A stretch of 64,000 bases of DNA. It comes from Pelodera strongyloides (taxonomy: Eukaryota > Nematoda > Chromadorea > Rhabditida > Rhabditidae). Below are positions 19,085-31,813 of this stretch, piece after piece. The notes under the pieces were generated by a model that saw only the letters and a program-made list of their open reading frames with translations, was not told the DNA's origin and made no database searches. The DNA is taken from contig JAANDG010000119.1 of NCBI GenBank assembly GCA_036852015.1, positions 186,001 to 250,000 on the forward strand, given 5' to 3'. The translations under genes and the position numbers were made by a program. Numbering within the stretch: position 1 is the first letter of the stretch; every line of letters starts with the position of its first letter.

Positions 19085-21087
19085 CACAACGTTCACCAAG
19101 TTCAGTGAACAATAACTTGTGTTGGGTGACGTTTGTTGTTTGTTTTTAGTAAGCAGAAGATGTGTCAGCCCCCTTTATGCCTTTTAGAAAACACGCGAAT
19201 ACCCTTTTGTAAGTTACAAGTATACGTTTTTAGTTTAGGCTACAATCTGATGCTGTATAGTCCACTTTGTGCTCGAAGGATGGACGATTTATGCTTGGCT
19301 AGTCAGGGAATGTCATGAAGTTTAATTACTGGCTGTTCTTTCTCTTAGCCGTTCTATCATATGTAATAAATTAGGAAATAAAGATTATGTTTACGGCATT
19401 TTGTGTATTTTTGGTTTGTCGTTGAACACATTTTCGGAAAATTAAGACAATTGAAGGCTTGTAGGTGATAAAAAAAAGTTATGATTCAAGCGCGTGCACC
19501 TTTACTCAAGGGTGAAAATACATATACAATGTTTGCTTATGACATGTTCCGCAGAGGTCCTGAGCAGTAGACGGCGAGTTCCAAATGACTAATTGCTCGA
19601 CGTCTTTGGGCTAGGGCCAGGAGGGATAAAAATGACTCGCATAAAAAAAATGACTCACGACTTATTGTGATGACTGGGTACATTAAAATGATGTGAAGAT
19701 GAGAAGATTATCTATAAGAATCGCTAGTCCCTGGATGTGTCAGGAACTAGCTAGAGGTCTTGATGTTGCTTATACATGCTAGAGGCTATGCAAAGGTGTA
19801 CGCGCACGGTCTTACGGTAGTCGAGCGCGCACTTTTTGAAATTGTTGTCTTCACGATAAAACAAATGTGCGCGTATAATTTATTGTGATCGTGACCGGTT
19901 TATTGCAATAAATTTTTTTTTTTTTGACATTTATCGATAAGGGTTGAAACATGTTGAAGGGTTAAAGTTCAGCAGTGAGAACCAATTTCGAGCATGGGTG
20001 AGGATAAGGTGTGTTTCAGTTGGCGCACTACAACACTGGTGTGAGCGTGAGGTGAGCGGCCCGCTAAAGACGTGCCTCGCCCACCGATGAAGTTTCTGCA
20101 ATGTCCTGGCACATTTGCCGCTCATTCTTTTCCTTGGACCCCTGTTTTGTTGGTAGAAGGAAGAGTACACATTACAATTAGGTCTGCTACGTTTACTTCG
20201 CTAGTTGACATCCATCAGTGAGTCTTTTTGACAAATCGGTCTCCAAAGACGGCCAAACGAAAACATCACCTGACACCTTTAAACACGAACGTATTCACGA
20301 ACGTTTTCATTCCAAGCTCGCCATTTTCTTTAGCGGTTATTTGCACAATTTGGTAGTATTAAATTTTTTTTATAAATCATTAGCGCACAACACAGCAGTA
20401 AACGAATAGTTTTTGATTCCGCCTTTCTCAGTGTCACGCGAAATTTTTGTTCCTCTATATATAATGACACCATCTATGGTGCGGCGCTCTCATTCCCATT
20501 ACGGTACCTGCTAACTAATAACAACTAAATTCAAGAAAAAAACTCGACAATTGCTCGACATACATGGAAATGTATGAGAATGTGTTCAGCAAAGGTTTCA
20601 TGAACCACGTGTAACACCACTTGAAAGCTCAACCACACTTTGCGCGCGCGCAAAAAGTTCCACGTTGCATGGTTGTTGTTGTTGTGAGGTGTCAAGAGGT
20701 GTCAACCGGTGGCTGACTATATGACTCGCGCGACATGACAAGAATACCGGCGTACAGTATGACTGTATGACATCATTAACTACATCATTTGTACTACAGT
20801 ATGAGATGTACTGTAGCAAACTGCTAAATAAGATTGGCCTATTTGCAGAAAGTGAAAAGTTATTTTAATTCAATGAGTCGGTAGTCCTCACTTCTCACCA
20901 ACGTTGTTGTCTCACCAAAATAGATTCAATATCTAGTCGTAAAAATGCCATAATTATTATCTTGTGAAAGTTCGTTTTCTTCTAGTTATCATCGATTTTA
21001 AAGTCGTACATGAGAAAAAGTCACATAGAAAGATTGCGATTATTCGGAATAAGAGAAACAAGTAAATTTCAAAGAAAATTAAAATAC
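19085..21087. other. Intergenic stretch, repeats only
   Basis: It holds the repeat copy at 19490-19625 (GTGCACC, TTTGCTTATGACATG, GGGCTAGGGCC). An AATAAA at 19377 and scattered open frames (for example minus 19931-20170) are present. I find no exon with domain or splice support. If the MTA gene at 21.1 kb is real, its next exons should lie here on the minus strand, but I could not identify them. Confidence 0.4.
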
Positions 21088-21155
21088 CTTGACGAGTTCT
21101 TCGATTCTCCGGATGCAGTACGGCCCGTCAATGCTGTTTTCCATGAAGACATAGT
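21088..21155 (-). CDS. MTA-family BAH domain, second coding exon
   Basis: After GGTTGCAG the exon reads DYVFMENSIDGPYC and then IRRIEELVK, ending before GTATTTT. MTA proteins have [21 protein letters not shown] at this point, the first strand and turn of the BAH domain of this NuRD-complex subunit. It enters in phase 1, matching the donor phase of the NMYRVG exon at 1058, and ends in phase 0. In the minus-strand direction it comes before that exon instead of after it. Following exons (rest of BAH, ELM2, SANT) were not found downstream. Confidence 0.65.
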
Positions 21156-21175
21156 CTGCAACCAAGTGCTTCGTT

Positions 21176-21345
21176 AAAGCAGCTTTGTACCTGCTTTCGG
21201 AAATTTGCACATACGATACACGTATTCTATGTAGCCTATGCAAATGTTTGGTGCCCGACGAAGCTGCCGGTGCCAAATTTACATAGGATACATCGAAGAT
21301 GCGTATAATATGCAAATTTCCGAAAGCAGGTACAACGCGGCTTTA
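21176..21345. mobile_element. TIR element, GTACCTGCTTTCGGAAATTTG ends
   Basis: The left TIR TAAAGCAGCTTTGTACCTGC and the right complement (ending GGTACAACGCGGCTTTA) surround a 100-bp centre with GGTGCCCGACGAAGC. It lies 20 bp from the MTA exon. Copy 1 of the duplication holds only the right half of this element. Confidence 0.65.
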
Positions 21346-22171
21346 AAAGAGGACATAAACAAGGTAGGTGAAGCGGTGTAGCAAAATTTGTTGAAATTAG
21401 TTTTGGCTGACGTATAACACATTCCCACGCATCATATACAAATGATTAATTACCACAATAAAAAATATAGTATGAAAAATGTTTACTATCTTATTATATA
21501 AAAGAGTAACTGTAGCCTAATTTGCATACCGAGTGCGTCATAGTGTATTTATCTCCAGTTTCGCAGGGCCGAAACACCTCAAAAAAATCATTCAGCGCGG
21601 CTTTCACTTTCCATATAGAAACTCATTGAGAAACTCGCTACAAAAATTGAAGATCAGGGACAAATTTGAATTAGTACACGTATTAGCTACTTGCATGCGA
21701 ATATCTGTATTAAATTCAAATTTGTCCCTGATTTTCAATTTTTGTAGCGAGTTTCAAATTGTGCTTATGTATATGGAAAGTGAAAGCCGCGCTGAATGAT
21801 TTTTGGGCCAGATTCGCCCTGTTTCGGCCCTGCGAAACTGGAGATAAATACACTATTACGAAATGCAAATTTAGTGTTCGGGTATAAAAAGAGTTTCGCA
21901 GCTCAGTATCGGAGTATATGCATATGCAATTGTCTTATTATATAAAAGAGTAACTGTAGCCTAATTTGCATACCGATGTGCGTTACGGAAATGCAAATTT
22001 CGTACTCGGGTAAAAAAAGAGTTTCGCAGCTCAATATCGAAGTATGCATATGCAATTGTTTCCTATTATGTGAATTTCTTATGATACGTTTGAAGCTTTG
22101 TATATGAGTCTGCCCATGCTAAACCAAACATATTTCCATGTAAGTCGCCTCAGGCGGCGCGAGCCGACTAG
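21238..22171 (+). repeat. Copy 2 of the 0.93-kb direct duplication
   Basis: It matches 91-1024 throughout. Differences include a 1-bp deletion in ACCGA(T)GTGCG, one extra A in an A-run, and a few substitutions near the 3' end, where the Helitron terminus is CTAG instead of CTGG. Unlike copy 1 it keeps the complete TIR element on its left. Confidence 0.85.
21489..22171 (+). mobile_element. Helitron-like element, copy 2
   Basis: A|TC start, hairpin CGCCTCAGGCG, and CTAG|T end. The fold-back element inside (about 21541-21855) and the internal second start near 21933 are the same as in copy 1. Confidence 0.6.
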
Positions 22172-23517
22172 TGTATCAATAAATTATTATTATTATTATT
22201 ATCTTCTGGGTACTTTGGAAAAAACAAGGAACCTTTTGGCGACTTGTAACCTCTTAGGACGTGAGATGTTCTGTAACCTGTAACAACATCACCTACGCGG
22301 ATTTCTTAAATTGTTTATCTCAAGTATACCTATGAATTTACACGTCTAGCTTTTGATTAGTTTCGATATTTTATTTTATTTTCATAATACACCAAGCTAA
22401 CCCCCCTGCTCTACGAACTTCCTGTCCCGCTTGTTACATAACGAAAGCGTAATTTCTCGACCTTCGTATTTTCTCTCAATGTGCCCAATTCAGTGCTAGT
22501 TACACAATAGGAGGTGAAAGCGCTATACCTCCGAGTCAGTGAATTGACCCAGAAAATCTGACCGGCTAATAATAAACCAGCAAGAGTGAACCCATTCTCT
22601 AGGCAACAAGTGTACCTCGTATGTCATCGGTCGGTTGGCGGTAGCTTACCGCTCGCAATTACCTCGGTGGTCGCCGCGAGGGGAGGGCACTATTCATTGA
22701 CACATATACAGTAACTGAGGACAACCACCCTACTTTCCTCGAGTACTGAGACAACTTTCTCCTCTCGGGCAATATTAGTACTAGTTCACGTTCACTTATA
22801 CTATTAATAATATAACCTCTAATCCTTCAAGTTTACACACAAACTTTTCGCACAACAATCTCTGTTCCTTGATGTATAAATATAAGACATACTTTTTGAC
22901 CGCGCAGCATTGGTGCTTCAAACGAATTATTCACTATTAAAGCGAAATAATGGTCGATTTTTGAAATGCATCGTGGACAGCTGACTTATGCTTATTTGCT
23001 CGAATTCAGCACGGTTTTTTTTATTCTAATTTATGTTCATTTGCATAGGCTGCATAAGTGGTGTAATGGATGTGTTTCAAAAACCTGCCAATATTTTAGT
23101 TACCGGCCAGCCTCTGCCATAAGAGATAGGGTTTTGTTTGTGACGGTATGGTAGAATTGCTTGATATGTTTCATCCGCTGAAACTAAAGTCTAGAATTTC
23201 TGAATCGTGTACTTCAGGCACGTGTTTTGTTTTGAATTATGTGTCAAACAATTTCGCCTTTTCATCGAATGCAGCTGTAGAAATTTTAACCAAATAGTGC
23301 CCAAATATTATAGCGGTATGACGGTCGATTTTTGAAAAGTATTTTGCACAACTGCATTCCCGTATGTTGTATTGACCTTAATATGATCAGAATAAAAATC
23401 GCCCAGTATTCGCACAGTAATTTGCACACACTACCTCGGAATACAGCGTTCGGCATACATTACAAAAGTGGCTGTCATATGGCTTTAGAAAAAAATTCTT
23501 TTAGGGATGGTCCCAGC
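22172..23517. other. Intergenic stretch with MITE remnants
   Basis: A degraded TTAAAGCGAAAT-family MITE lies at 22937-23103 and another fragment near 23310-23460. I see no supported exon; in particular no second NMYRVG-type exon to the right of copy 2. Confidence 0.45.
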
Positions 23518-24159
23518 ATGATTCGATGGCTCTTCGCATTGGTAACTGTTGATTTTCTGCTAGGTAGGTTTCTTGTACTTATGCCTACAGATAAACAGTG
23601 GATGTTTCATTGTGAGTGACATCAATTTAGATCGGTGAACTTGTATGAGTACGTAATTGGTTATTTGCATCTGATTCGGCACAGATGTCTTAAAGCATAC
23701 TGTACTTTCATGTATTTTATGCAATTTGTGCTCTATTATGTGCCGAAAATACCCAAGGCACATAAATTTGAATATAATACAAGTGTACATCCATCAACCC
23801 TCTACATCTAGATTCCTGTTGCGCTTGCGGATCCACGTCCGGTTCTTCCGGGTACTACAGTAGTCCATCGTACGGTACTTCGGAATCCTTTTCTTACGAT
23901 CCTGAGAATCAGGGTATCGGAGGATACGAGGATTCGCACTCGAGGGCCAGAGCCAAGGGCGTATCACAATCAAAATTTCAAGAGAGAAAGATGAGATGTC
24001 AGGCTGCAAACTTCAGAGAGTACACTGCTCAAGGTGGGGAAGAAGGGAGGAGTAGAGAGAGAGAGAGAGAGAGAGAACGAGAGAGAGAGAACGAGAGAGA
24101 GAGAACGAGAGAGAGAGAACGAGAGAGCGAGGAGAAAAGAGAGAGAGCGAGAGAGAAGA

Positions 24160-24191
<32 letters not shown>

Positions 24192-27100
24192 CGATAGAGA
24201 ACAAGAGAGAGAGCAAGAGATAGAGAGAGAGAGAGACAATGGGACTTGAAAGAGAACGATCCAGAGAGTACTGTAGCTAGTTTGAGAAATTTTTGTATGA
24301 TACACATATCATACGTAGCATATGAAAAACTGGATGCCCTTCCGGCACCCTTCCGGCACCCTTCCGGCACACAATTCACATAGGATATGTTGAGGCGCAG
24401 GTATCAACATTGGTATCGGTTCACAAACTAGGTACAATACAGAGAGAAAGTTGCATGAGAGTAACACACAGAGATTTGAATTAGGTAGAGAGCGAGAGAG
24501 AGAGAGAGAGAGACAGAGGTGAAATCGATGAAGAGAAATGAATAAAAAAAATATTGATTTTTCCAGAAATGCGATCGACCGCATCTCTATACACTTTCAC
24601 CGATCAGGCGGATTTGTCAGTGGAAGAAGGCGGTCGAATAACATGTCAATTCGATGTTGACAAGGAATACTGTAGTTGGTACACGGCCGGGCCAATTAGG
24701 TAAGAAATTGAATGCATATCGCGCCTGGCGACTGGTATATATATATTTACATATTTCCTATCATTATATGTGTAGGTTAAATCATCATTTCTTTACATCC
24801 CGTTGCATACTTGAGATCTCTTGAAAAAGTGACCAGATTGGTTCGCAATGAAAACTAAATTCCTAAATTCGAATTGAAGCCGATTTTGTTATTCTAATAA
24901 AACTCATTTGCATTTAAAGCATGGAAATGGAGTTATTTTACTGACTTTTCAAAAACATGTGATACCACTTTAAACATTTAGATTCTCAAAAGCCCGGTTC
25001 GAAACATTCTTCGATATGGAACGTTTTGATTGTACAAGTCCAAGGGGATTTGCTTTCGGTAAGTTTCTCGAAGTTTCAAAAATACGTTTCTGAGATAGCT
25101 AAAACACAGTTTGGTTTCTAATAATTTGGTGTGTTTGTTTGTGTCCTAGTTTTTGTCGTAGAATGTTCTTTTTGAAATGCATGACGTATGACCGACACTA
25201 GAATTCCTACGAATTATACAAAGTGAGCTCGAATTGAACTCGATTTTTATACTGATTTACGACATTTCCATGAAAACATCTGGAAATGCATTGTCCACCA
25301 TACGTTTCAAAACCCGGGCATTATTTCGCTTTGAAAGTTAAAACTGTACAACAGTCTTTCCCATGTATTTTACTCTTTTGTACACACGGGAATGCAGTAG
25401 AACTATTGTATTATAGTATTATCATTGTTTTACCAAATTTCTTGCAGATGATTTCTTTCTTCTTGCTGGCGGTGAATATAGTGCTTCTGACAAGAATGCA
25501 GTTCTGGAGATACAGATTCCTTGTCAATACAAGGAGGCTCAACTCAAATTTGAGTGAGTTCTTTTTCTGGTTTTACCTGAAGCGCTGAGCTAAATCTCAT
25601 GGTGAGCAAGTGGGCATGCTCCTTGTGTCCCTAGTTTTGTGCCTATTGATAATCTCTATCTCTTACGTCACTAATATCTCATATCTTCCGTGTGTCTCGT
25701 CTCTACATCACAAACATTTTGATTTCCATATTATTTGGAAAAAGGCTAATCTTTGATTATGGGGTTCAAAAGTCTGCCAAAAACACGCGTTTTTCTGTCA
25801 AACGTGCAGTATTTTGGAACTAAAGGTGAATATTTAATATGAGAAATTATAAAATATTCTCATGTAGTTCCGAAATACGGTAGATTTTAAGCATTTGTAA
25901 ACCCCATTAAAACGAAACTAAGAATACTTTGATTCCAGTTTCTGGACCAATAGTGTTCAAGTGGAATTAAAAGTTTGTATTGTTATGGAGCAAGGGATGA
26001 CGTCCTGCCAGGTTTGTAATTATCTGTTTTTCTATGAAAATAATTGCGGCGGGTCTTTTTGTTTCGACGGCGAACTTCTCGCATGCAACCTGTGGGCAAA
26101 ACGTGAGCCCTTAAATTCTCGCGAAACTACGCGCCATCGCGCGCACAAAAAGAGGGTCCGACAAGGCGACGCGGCACACCTCACTATGCTGCGGCGGGGG
26201 TTGTAAAGGTGCGAGAATGCCAGATCAAGCTCACCGATGGCGCACCTGTGATGCACCTATAAAAGGTGCGCCAACTGGAATGGAACACCTTTCCGCGCAC
26301 ATGTGGAAGGTACGCGCCGCTGCGGCAGACCCTCTTTTCGTTCGCAGCGCTGGCGCGGAGCTTCATCAATGACCTTGAAGACTCATTATTTTCAGTACAT
26401 GGATTCTGGGGAGAATCCTCTGAACGTGACAATTGCTCAATCCGTTAAACAATTCAAATTACGAATAGAGGTTTTCGGCGTAGATGAGGCGGCTCTGGCT
26501 CTGATTGACAATATACACTACGACGGACAGATATGTGAATTGGTGAGTGGTGATACAGATATCTTAATTTGGCTCCCTTGAACCTTAGAGCCTAGTAGCT
26601 CAGTTTAAAATCACGAGCATAATATGTGGAATAGAAAACCAGACCAAGAAATAAAAGAAAACCTGACGAAAAAATATGAATTTTTCTCTCTAACACCACC
26701 ATACCTAACGCGGCACATACCTCGTCAATTTACTTTTGTCCAATAATTTCCGGTTTAGTATTTTATTAGTACAGCTTGAGAGTTGGTTTACGTAAACCTT
26801 CAAATATAATCAGGTTAATGAAGATACCTCTCCGACCCTGGGTCCCAATGCCATTCGATCCATCAATGATGACAAACTTATCAAAAATCAAGTTGGTGAA
26901 AGAGAAGATTCCGTCAACTTCAAGGGAACATTTCCAGACGTGGAACAGGTAGTGTATGCATGCTTCGTTATTTAAAGCGAAATACCGGCCGGTTTTTCAC
27001 CATAGTGCACACCATAGTTCTTATTCAGCTTATGCAAATGACATAAATTAGATGAAAAATTGAGCGATTTCGCATAAATACGTAAGAATCCAGTTGTCCG

Positions 27101-30100
27101 CGATGCGTTTCAAAAACCGCCCGGTATTCACTTTAAAACTCTGTTTAGTGAGAGATCCAGGGTAAACGTTTTGATGTTTGTGCCTATGCTTACGCACAAG
27201 GAAAAACATTTCACAAACAGAAAGACCAAAAACCACATTTCGTAACACAAAGGCTCACAGAGGTACCACGTCGCCACTCGGTGAGGTGCCGTAGTTACAG
27301 AAAAATTCCCGCTAGTTTCACGTTTAAATCACAGACAATGTTTAACCAACAATATTCCAGGGTTCTCACCACTTTGGGAGTATTGATTCTGATTCGTCCA
27401 CCGATTTGGATACCGAACTCGGCGATTCAAATTCTTTAATTCCACTCTCTGAGGACAGTTCGGTAACGATCTCATCTGAATCCTCTGACGTCACTCGTGA
27501 TCTCACTAATGACGTCACAGGTGATACCGAATCCACAGGGCCTGAGGTCATACTCCCCAGGTTCCCAGTCCTGCCTGCGCCCTCTCGAGCTTCTGCACTC
27601 TCTCCATCCCCAATCGTCTCGTCACTAGATACTATGGACTCTATCACCGATCGTCCGAGTCTTTTCCCAACGCTATCTGTGATTCCCTCACCGTCGACGA
27701 TCTCTCCGGATTCCATACAATTTCCCACTCTCTCGCCGTCCAGAACAACGTCAGATGGCCTACTACCTCCGACAAGAACTTTCACGTCGGTCGACACTCT
27801 CAGGAAACAGTTAGTTTTAATTTGTATGCGATATTTTTAGAACGAGCCTTTCCCAATATTGATTGCATGACAAGTGGCGCGGGATTGGCCCTCCTACACG
27901 CCGGATAGACTCAATGAGTGTCTGGTATAACCTAACCATTTCTTCTCATATCCGTCCTTATCACAGATAGTGATGGTTGTTACCCAGCTGACGGTTCTCT
28001 TTTATAAGCAGTCATATTCAGACTTCGAGATTCAAAATCCGGCGGAAGCAATCCAAAAAGCACACCAATTCTTGTTGGAGATGATGTGAGTTTATTCCAA
28101 ATTAATTGGAAAATCTTATTCAGAATTAGTGGGTAGTAGCTCCCGTATGGGAACAAAGAACAAGTGGCAGGGGTTAAAAATATTGTACCTACTTTGGGAA
28201 ATTTGTATATGATACGCATAATGACAAAGGTCTAAATTCACTACGGTATTTAATCTGTCTACGGTACTTTGAGTGTGTTCTAGACTCCGATCGTCTCTCT
28301 CGATACTCAGCAAGGTGAAGAAGAAGCGGTTTCAAGTTCAATTTCGCTCAATCTTTGTGATGCGCTCGAATGCGACTTCAATGAAGATCACACGTGCTTT
28401 TACAGTCTATCTGGAGCGGGCAGTTCGTAAGTTTCTATAATACATAAGCGTTTTATTGTTTTACCAGACGGCTACCACCGCCCGAGGCGACTACTCATAC
28501 GATCCTCTAAAATTATCCTACTGCATACTTATATGAAACGTCTGAAACGTATCTTCCAAGTTTATGTAATAAATACGATTGCGCTTATTTTGAAGAGTTC
28601 CGAGAAGGGACTACTTGTACCAAACGCCTGAAACGTAGGATTCCGCTCGGAGCATACTCCTAGCGTTCGTGCAGCTGCTATGGTGCACTGGTGACAAACA
28701 AACAACAAGTTTAGCAAATTGTGGCAGCAAGCAGTTTTAGTAAAGGGCTTAGCATTAGACTTGCAGAACTCAGCGCTATCAACATTTGTTTTTCAAAAAA
28801 AAAAACTAATTCAGCTCCCCGTGGATGCTAAGCGACATGTTTCTCGGCAATAAGCTAACAGGAGTGCACAAGGACAACACCAACGATTTGGGGGAGAACT
28901 GTGAGTGTCTACTAAAGCGAACTAACATCCGGTTTTTGAAAGTCATCGTGGGCTTCTTTATTGTTATGCACCATATACATGAGAACAATTTAAAATTAAA
29001 ATAAAACCGGCCCCAATTCGACCCAACTTAGCATAAATAGATAAGAATGCTGTTGTCCACGATGCGTTTTCATAGGCCGGTCTGCTTCGCTCTAAAATAT
29101 CAATAAATAATTTATTATTGTAACATTCATAAGACAAACGTAATGGGGAGAGATGGATAATCGGGTCCATAAATAGAGTTGATGGCGATTGGCTCCATCA
29201 TACTGCGTTCTCAGGCGCACTGCGCGGACATGCGTATCCGCGTGCGCCCGTAAGAGATGGCTTTTACATGGGAAAGGCGGAGGCGCCCAAAAGGAGGCGG
29301 GGCTTATTTCTCTGTGTCTCGAGATTTCCAATGCAAATTTGCAATCTTTTCCCGCGGACGCGGTTACTCATTACCGCGCTGCGCGCCTGAGGACCAGAGT
29401 AGAACAGCAATTAGAGCTGTACAATACAAATTCCTCTGTTAGACTCTGAGACTCAGAAAAGGGTAATTTGGGTTTCGTTGTCCTATAAAGTTCCTTTAGA
29501 TTATCTCAATAATTTCAGTGGGATTCGTCTACGTGGGGAGCGATTCGAACAATTTAGAGGAAGAGGTATGTTTATGATGAAAAATAATTTCTTGTCAAAC
29601 TCACTATATATTTATATGTTCTATTACCATACAATCCATCGAAGTCGCTTCATAACTTATATAAAGGTATTGCAATCTTGACTGGGAACCCTGCTTTATG
29701 AGATGTGGGAAGCCCTTTATGAATATACAAACTAATACATTTTAGATTTTTGTGCTCGAATCGCCCAAATTTTCTCCGACAACCACGGAAGTTTATATCA
29801 TATTCGACTTGTTTTTGAGATCGTTTGGACCACAGCTTCGGGTAGGATTTATCATGAGTTTTATGATTTACTTGCAATTTCTATTGGCGTATTTGTAGCG
29901 CACCTCACGAGCTCAAAGTGTTTGCCACAGGTGGGCTTTGTTTGTGTTGCCCACTAGTACTGTGGTTGCTGGGCGCTGCACCCGCTGGGTTTGCGTGTAT
30001 TGCTTATGCATATCCTACAATCGAATGTTTGCAGCTCAAGCTGAAAGAGGACTAGAACTAGAACTGCAAAGTCCATTTTTTTTGTTGGTTCTAACTTCTA

Positions 30101-30654
30101 ACCCACACTTTTACAGGTTTGCATGGACTCCTTCGACTACTGTCCCTATTCGAGTCCAAGAGTGAATAAAGTCGATTATTGGTTTCGCGATCAGAAGGTT
30201 TATTTACCGCCGGGAATGAAAAAGGTCCGGGTTTACATTATACGTAATAGTCTCTAATTCTCCGCTATTCCGGTGAAGGTATTAGAAACCCAAGCCTTTC
30301 CACGAATGATTGTCAACAATACAAAGCAAACTGGTGAAACTCTGTGCTCACAAAAAACACGGACACAGAACGTACCCTATAAGCTTTAGGGAGCGCGCTA
30401 CGCCGCATGTGGAGCCGAAATTGTGCACGAATCCAGTTGGCACACATTTCGCACACACCTCACACTCTAAGGTCTTTTGCACTACGACTGTACCAAGCTT
30501 GGTGTTATAGAAAACGAGATTTTAAATAGTTTATTATTTTCAGGTATACTTCATCGCGGGAAAATTAAAACGCCACAACTTCATAGCACTAGATCATATC
30601 AGAATACAGCGAGAGGACGGAGGAGAATTTTGTGAAACGAATAGAAAAATATAG
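23518..30654 (+). CDS. Secreted protein with two MAM domains
   Basis: Sixteen exons: 23518-23563, 23812-24033, 24567-24699, 24982-25058, 25448-25553, 25939-26011, 26396-26542, 26814-26948, 27361-27823, 28012-28085, 28284-28426, 28815-28900, 29519-29565, 29746-29841, 30117-30224 and 30544-30654, about 688 residues. All junctions are phase-consistent; the donor at 27823 and the acceptor before 28012 are the least certain. Residues 1-15 (MIRWLFALVTVDFLL) form a signal peptide, followed by a Gly/Ser/Tyr-rich stretch. MAM 1 spans about 116-268 (CQFDV, LKVC, ending LIDNIHYDGQIC). A Ser/Thr/Pro-rich linker of about 220 residues follows, mostly exon 9. MAM 2 spans about 522-683 (CDFNEDHTC, QLRVCMD, DHIRIQ). 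MAM domains mediate extracellular adhesion. There is no membrane anchor, so it is probably secreted. TTTTAG at 23504, 13 bases before the ATG, is a likely trans-splice site. Confidence 0.82.
24052..24235 (+). repeat. GA-rich microsatellite
   Basis: Interrupted (GA)n lies in the second intron of the MAM gene. The long Arg/Glu and Leu/Ser open frames on both strands come from this repeat and are not genes. A shorter GA run follows at 24488-24515. Confidence 0.9.
24331..24370 (+). repeat. 12-bp minisatellite, three copies
   Basis: CCCTTCCGGCAC is repeated three times in tandem in the second intron of the MAM gene. Confidence 0.85.
26130..26385. repeat. GC-rich MITE-like repeat in MAM intron
   Basis: Repeated GGTGCG(C/A) blocks and CGCTGGCGCGGAGCTTCA match 6180-6390. 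It fills most of the intron 26012-26395. Confidence 0.5.
26972..27136. mobile_element. MITE, TTAAAGCGAAAT family, in MAM intron
   Basis: Left end TTAAAGCGAAATACCGGCC, right end CCGCCCGGTATTCACTTTAA. It lies in the intron 26949-27360. Confidence 0.75.
28464..28650 (-). mobile_element. Helitron-like 3' fragment in MAM intron
   Basis: Read on the minus strand it ends GTCGCCTCGGGCGG, GTAGCC, then GTCTGG followed by T, as does the element at 47996. The TC start is missing, so it is truncated. It lies in the intron 28427-28814. Confidence 0.5.
28913..29095. mobile_element. MITE, TTAAAGCGAAAT family, degraded, in MAM intron
   Basis: TAAAGCGAACTAACATCCGG on the left and AGGCCGGTCTGCTTCGCTC on the right are decayed TIRs. 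It lies in the intron 28901-29518, which also holds GC-rich repeat sequence at about 29180-29400. Confidence 0.6.
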
Positions 30655-31075
30655 TTAGAAGAGTGTAAAGTTGTAAAGTGCGTTAAGGCGTAATGAAATC
30701 CTTTATGATTGTAAACTAAGGTGAAATACCTTAGGCCAGGCCATAACAGGCTTTACAAGAGTTACTCAGTTTTGAGTGGTTATACGTTAAAATTTGCTCT
30801 CACAATTTGTTTTGATACTGTGCACTTTTTTGCTTACAACTTTTTTCTTACATCGGGTACTCTTTGAAAAGCTGTTTGCACTTATGAAATGTTTTATGAG
30901 CTGATCATTCTTTCTATTTCAGCATCCAAAACACGCTCACTTAATTCTAATTACAAATAAATGTACCTTTTCTGGACAATAAATGACAAATACAATTATC
31001 CTCAAAAACATAAGTGGTGGTTTGAAGCAAATGCATATCACGAAAACTTTGTCCGCAAATATGAACGATATAAAT

Positions 31076-31258
31076 TTAAAGCGAAATACCGGCCGGTTTT
31101 TGCAACGCATGGACAACTGCATTCTTACTTATTGATGCTCAGTTGAAGTGGACTAATTGGGGTCGATTTCTTATTCTAATTATGCTCATTTGCATATGAT
31201 GCCTGAGAATGCAGGTGTGCTCGATGCATTTCAAAAACCGGCCTGCATTTCGCTTTAA
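31076..31258. mobile_element. MITE, TTAAAGCGAAAT family
   Basis: TIRs TTAAAGCGAAATACCGGCC and GGCCTGCATTTCGCTTTAA surround an AT-rich centre. Confidence 0.8.
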
Positions 31259-31469
31259 ACGATATTCCTCAATTGCTTGCAGCAAACAAATTCAGAATAA
31301 ATATAACTATTACATAATTGATATAATATAATTGATATAACTGGCAATTACATAATTGAAATAACTGAATATAGGAAGGTTGATAAGAGGTTCGCTAACG
31401 ATAACGGCCTCGCTGATCCTTCCCAATCAATATCCCATAAGTGTTTATGCAATGCACCAAATGCACAAC

Positions 31470-31560
31470 ATGGTAAACCATGGTTGGATTCGAACCCGGG
31501 TTGAGTTCGTGAGAAGCAAGACACATTGCGGTGCGCCATGTCGCTCTTATCGTTCGCATT
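31470..31560 (-). other. tRNA-like sequence, probably SINE or pseudo-tRNA
   Basis: On the minus strand the perfect B box GGGTTCGAATCC follows an A-box-like TGGCGCACCGCAATGTG. No full cloverleaf could be folded. Confidence 0.35.
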
Positions 31561-31813
31561 TCTTACATGCACCCAACCCAAAGAAGATTGCATGTTACGA
31601 TTAAAAACATGTTAAAATCATAATCATAATGTTTCAAATGGTAATTTAAATTAGACAGTCCTGTTATTTTCTATTATAGCGGTGCCTCGATTTTCTAATA
31701 TAAGAATTAAAGTTTTTGTTTTTCGTTATATCACTTATCGAAGGGAATTGATGCATATCTTAATAATTATTCATAAAATTTGTAAATAAGTTATCCATAC
31801 ACATTACATATAT

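Larger units (their letters stand above)
30655..31813. other. Intergenic stretch between MAM and BAAT genes (tail to tail)
   Basis: The two flanking genes converge here. Contents are a MITE (31076-31258) and a tRNA-like stretch (31470-31560). Nothing else is supported. Confidence 0.5.

Noticed and set aside
19931..20170. 79-residue minus-strand frame as a further MTA exon
   Set aside because: It has no resemblance to the BAH, ELM2 or SANT regions expected next.
23970..24305. Long Ser/Leu and Arg/Glu open frames
   Set aside because: They are produced by the GA microsatellite in an intron of the MAM gene.
27366..27797. 143-residue minus-strand open frame
   Set aside because: It is the complement of MAM-gene exon 9, whose plus-strand frame joins flanking exons in phase.
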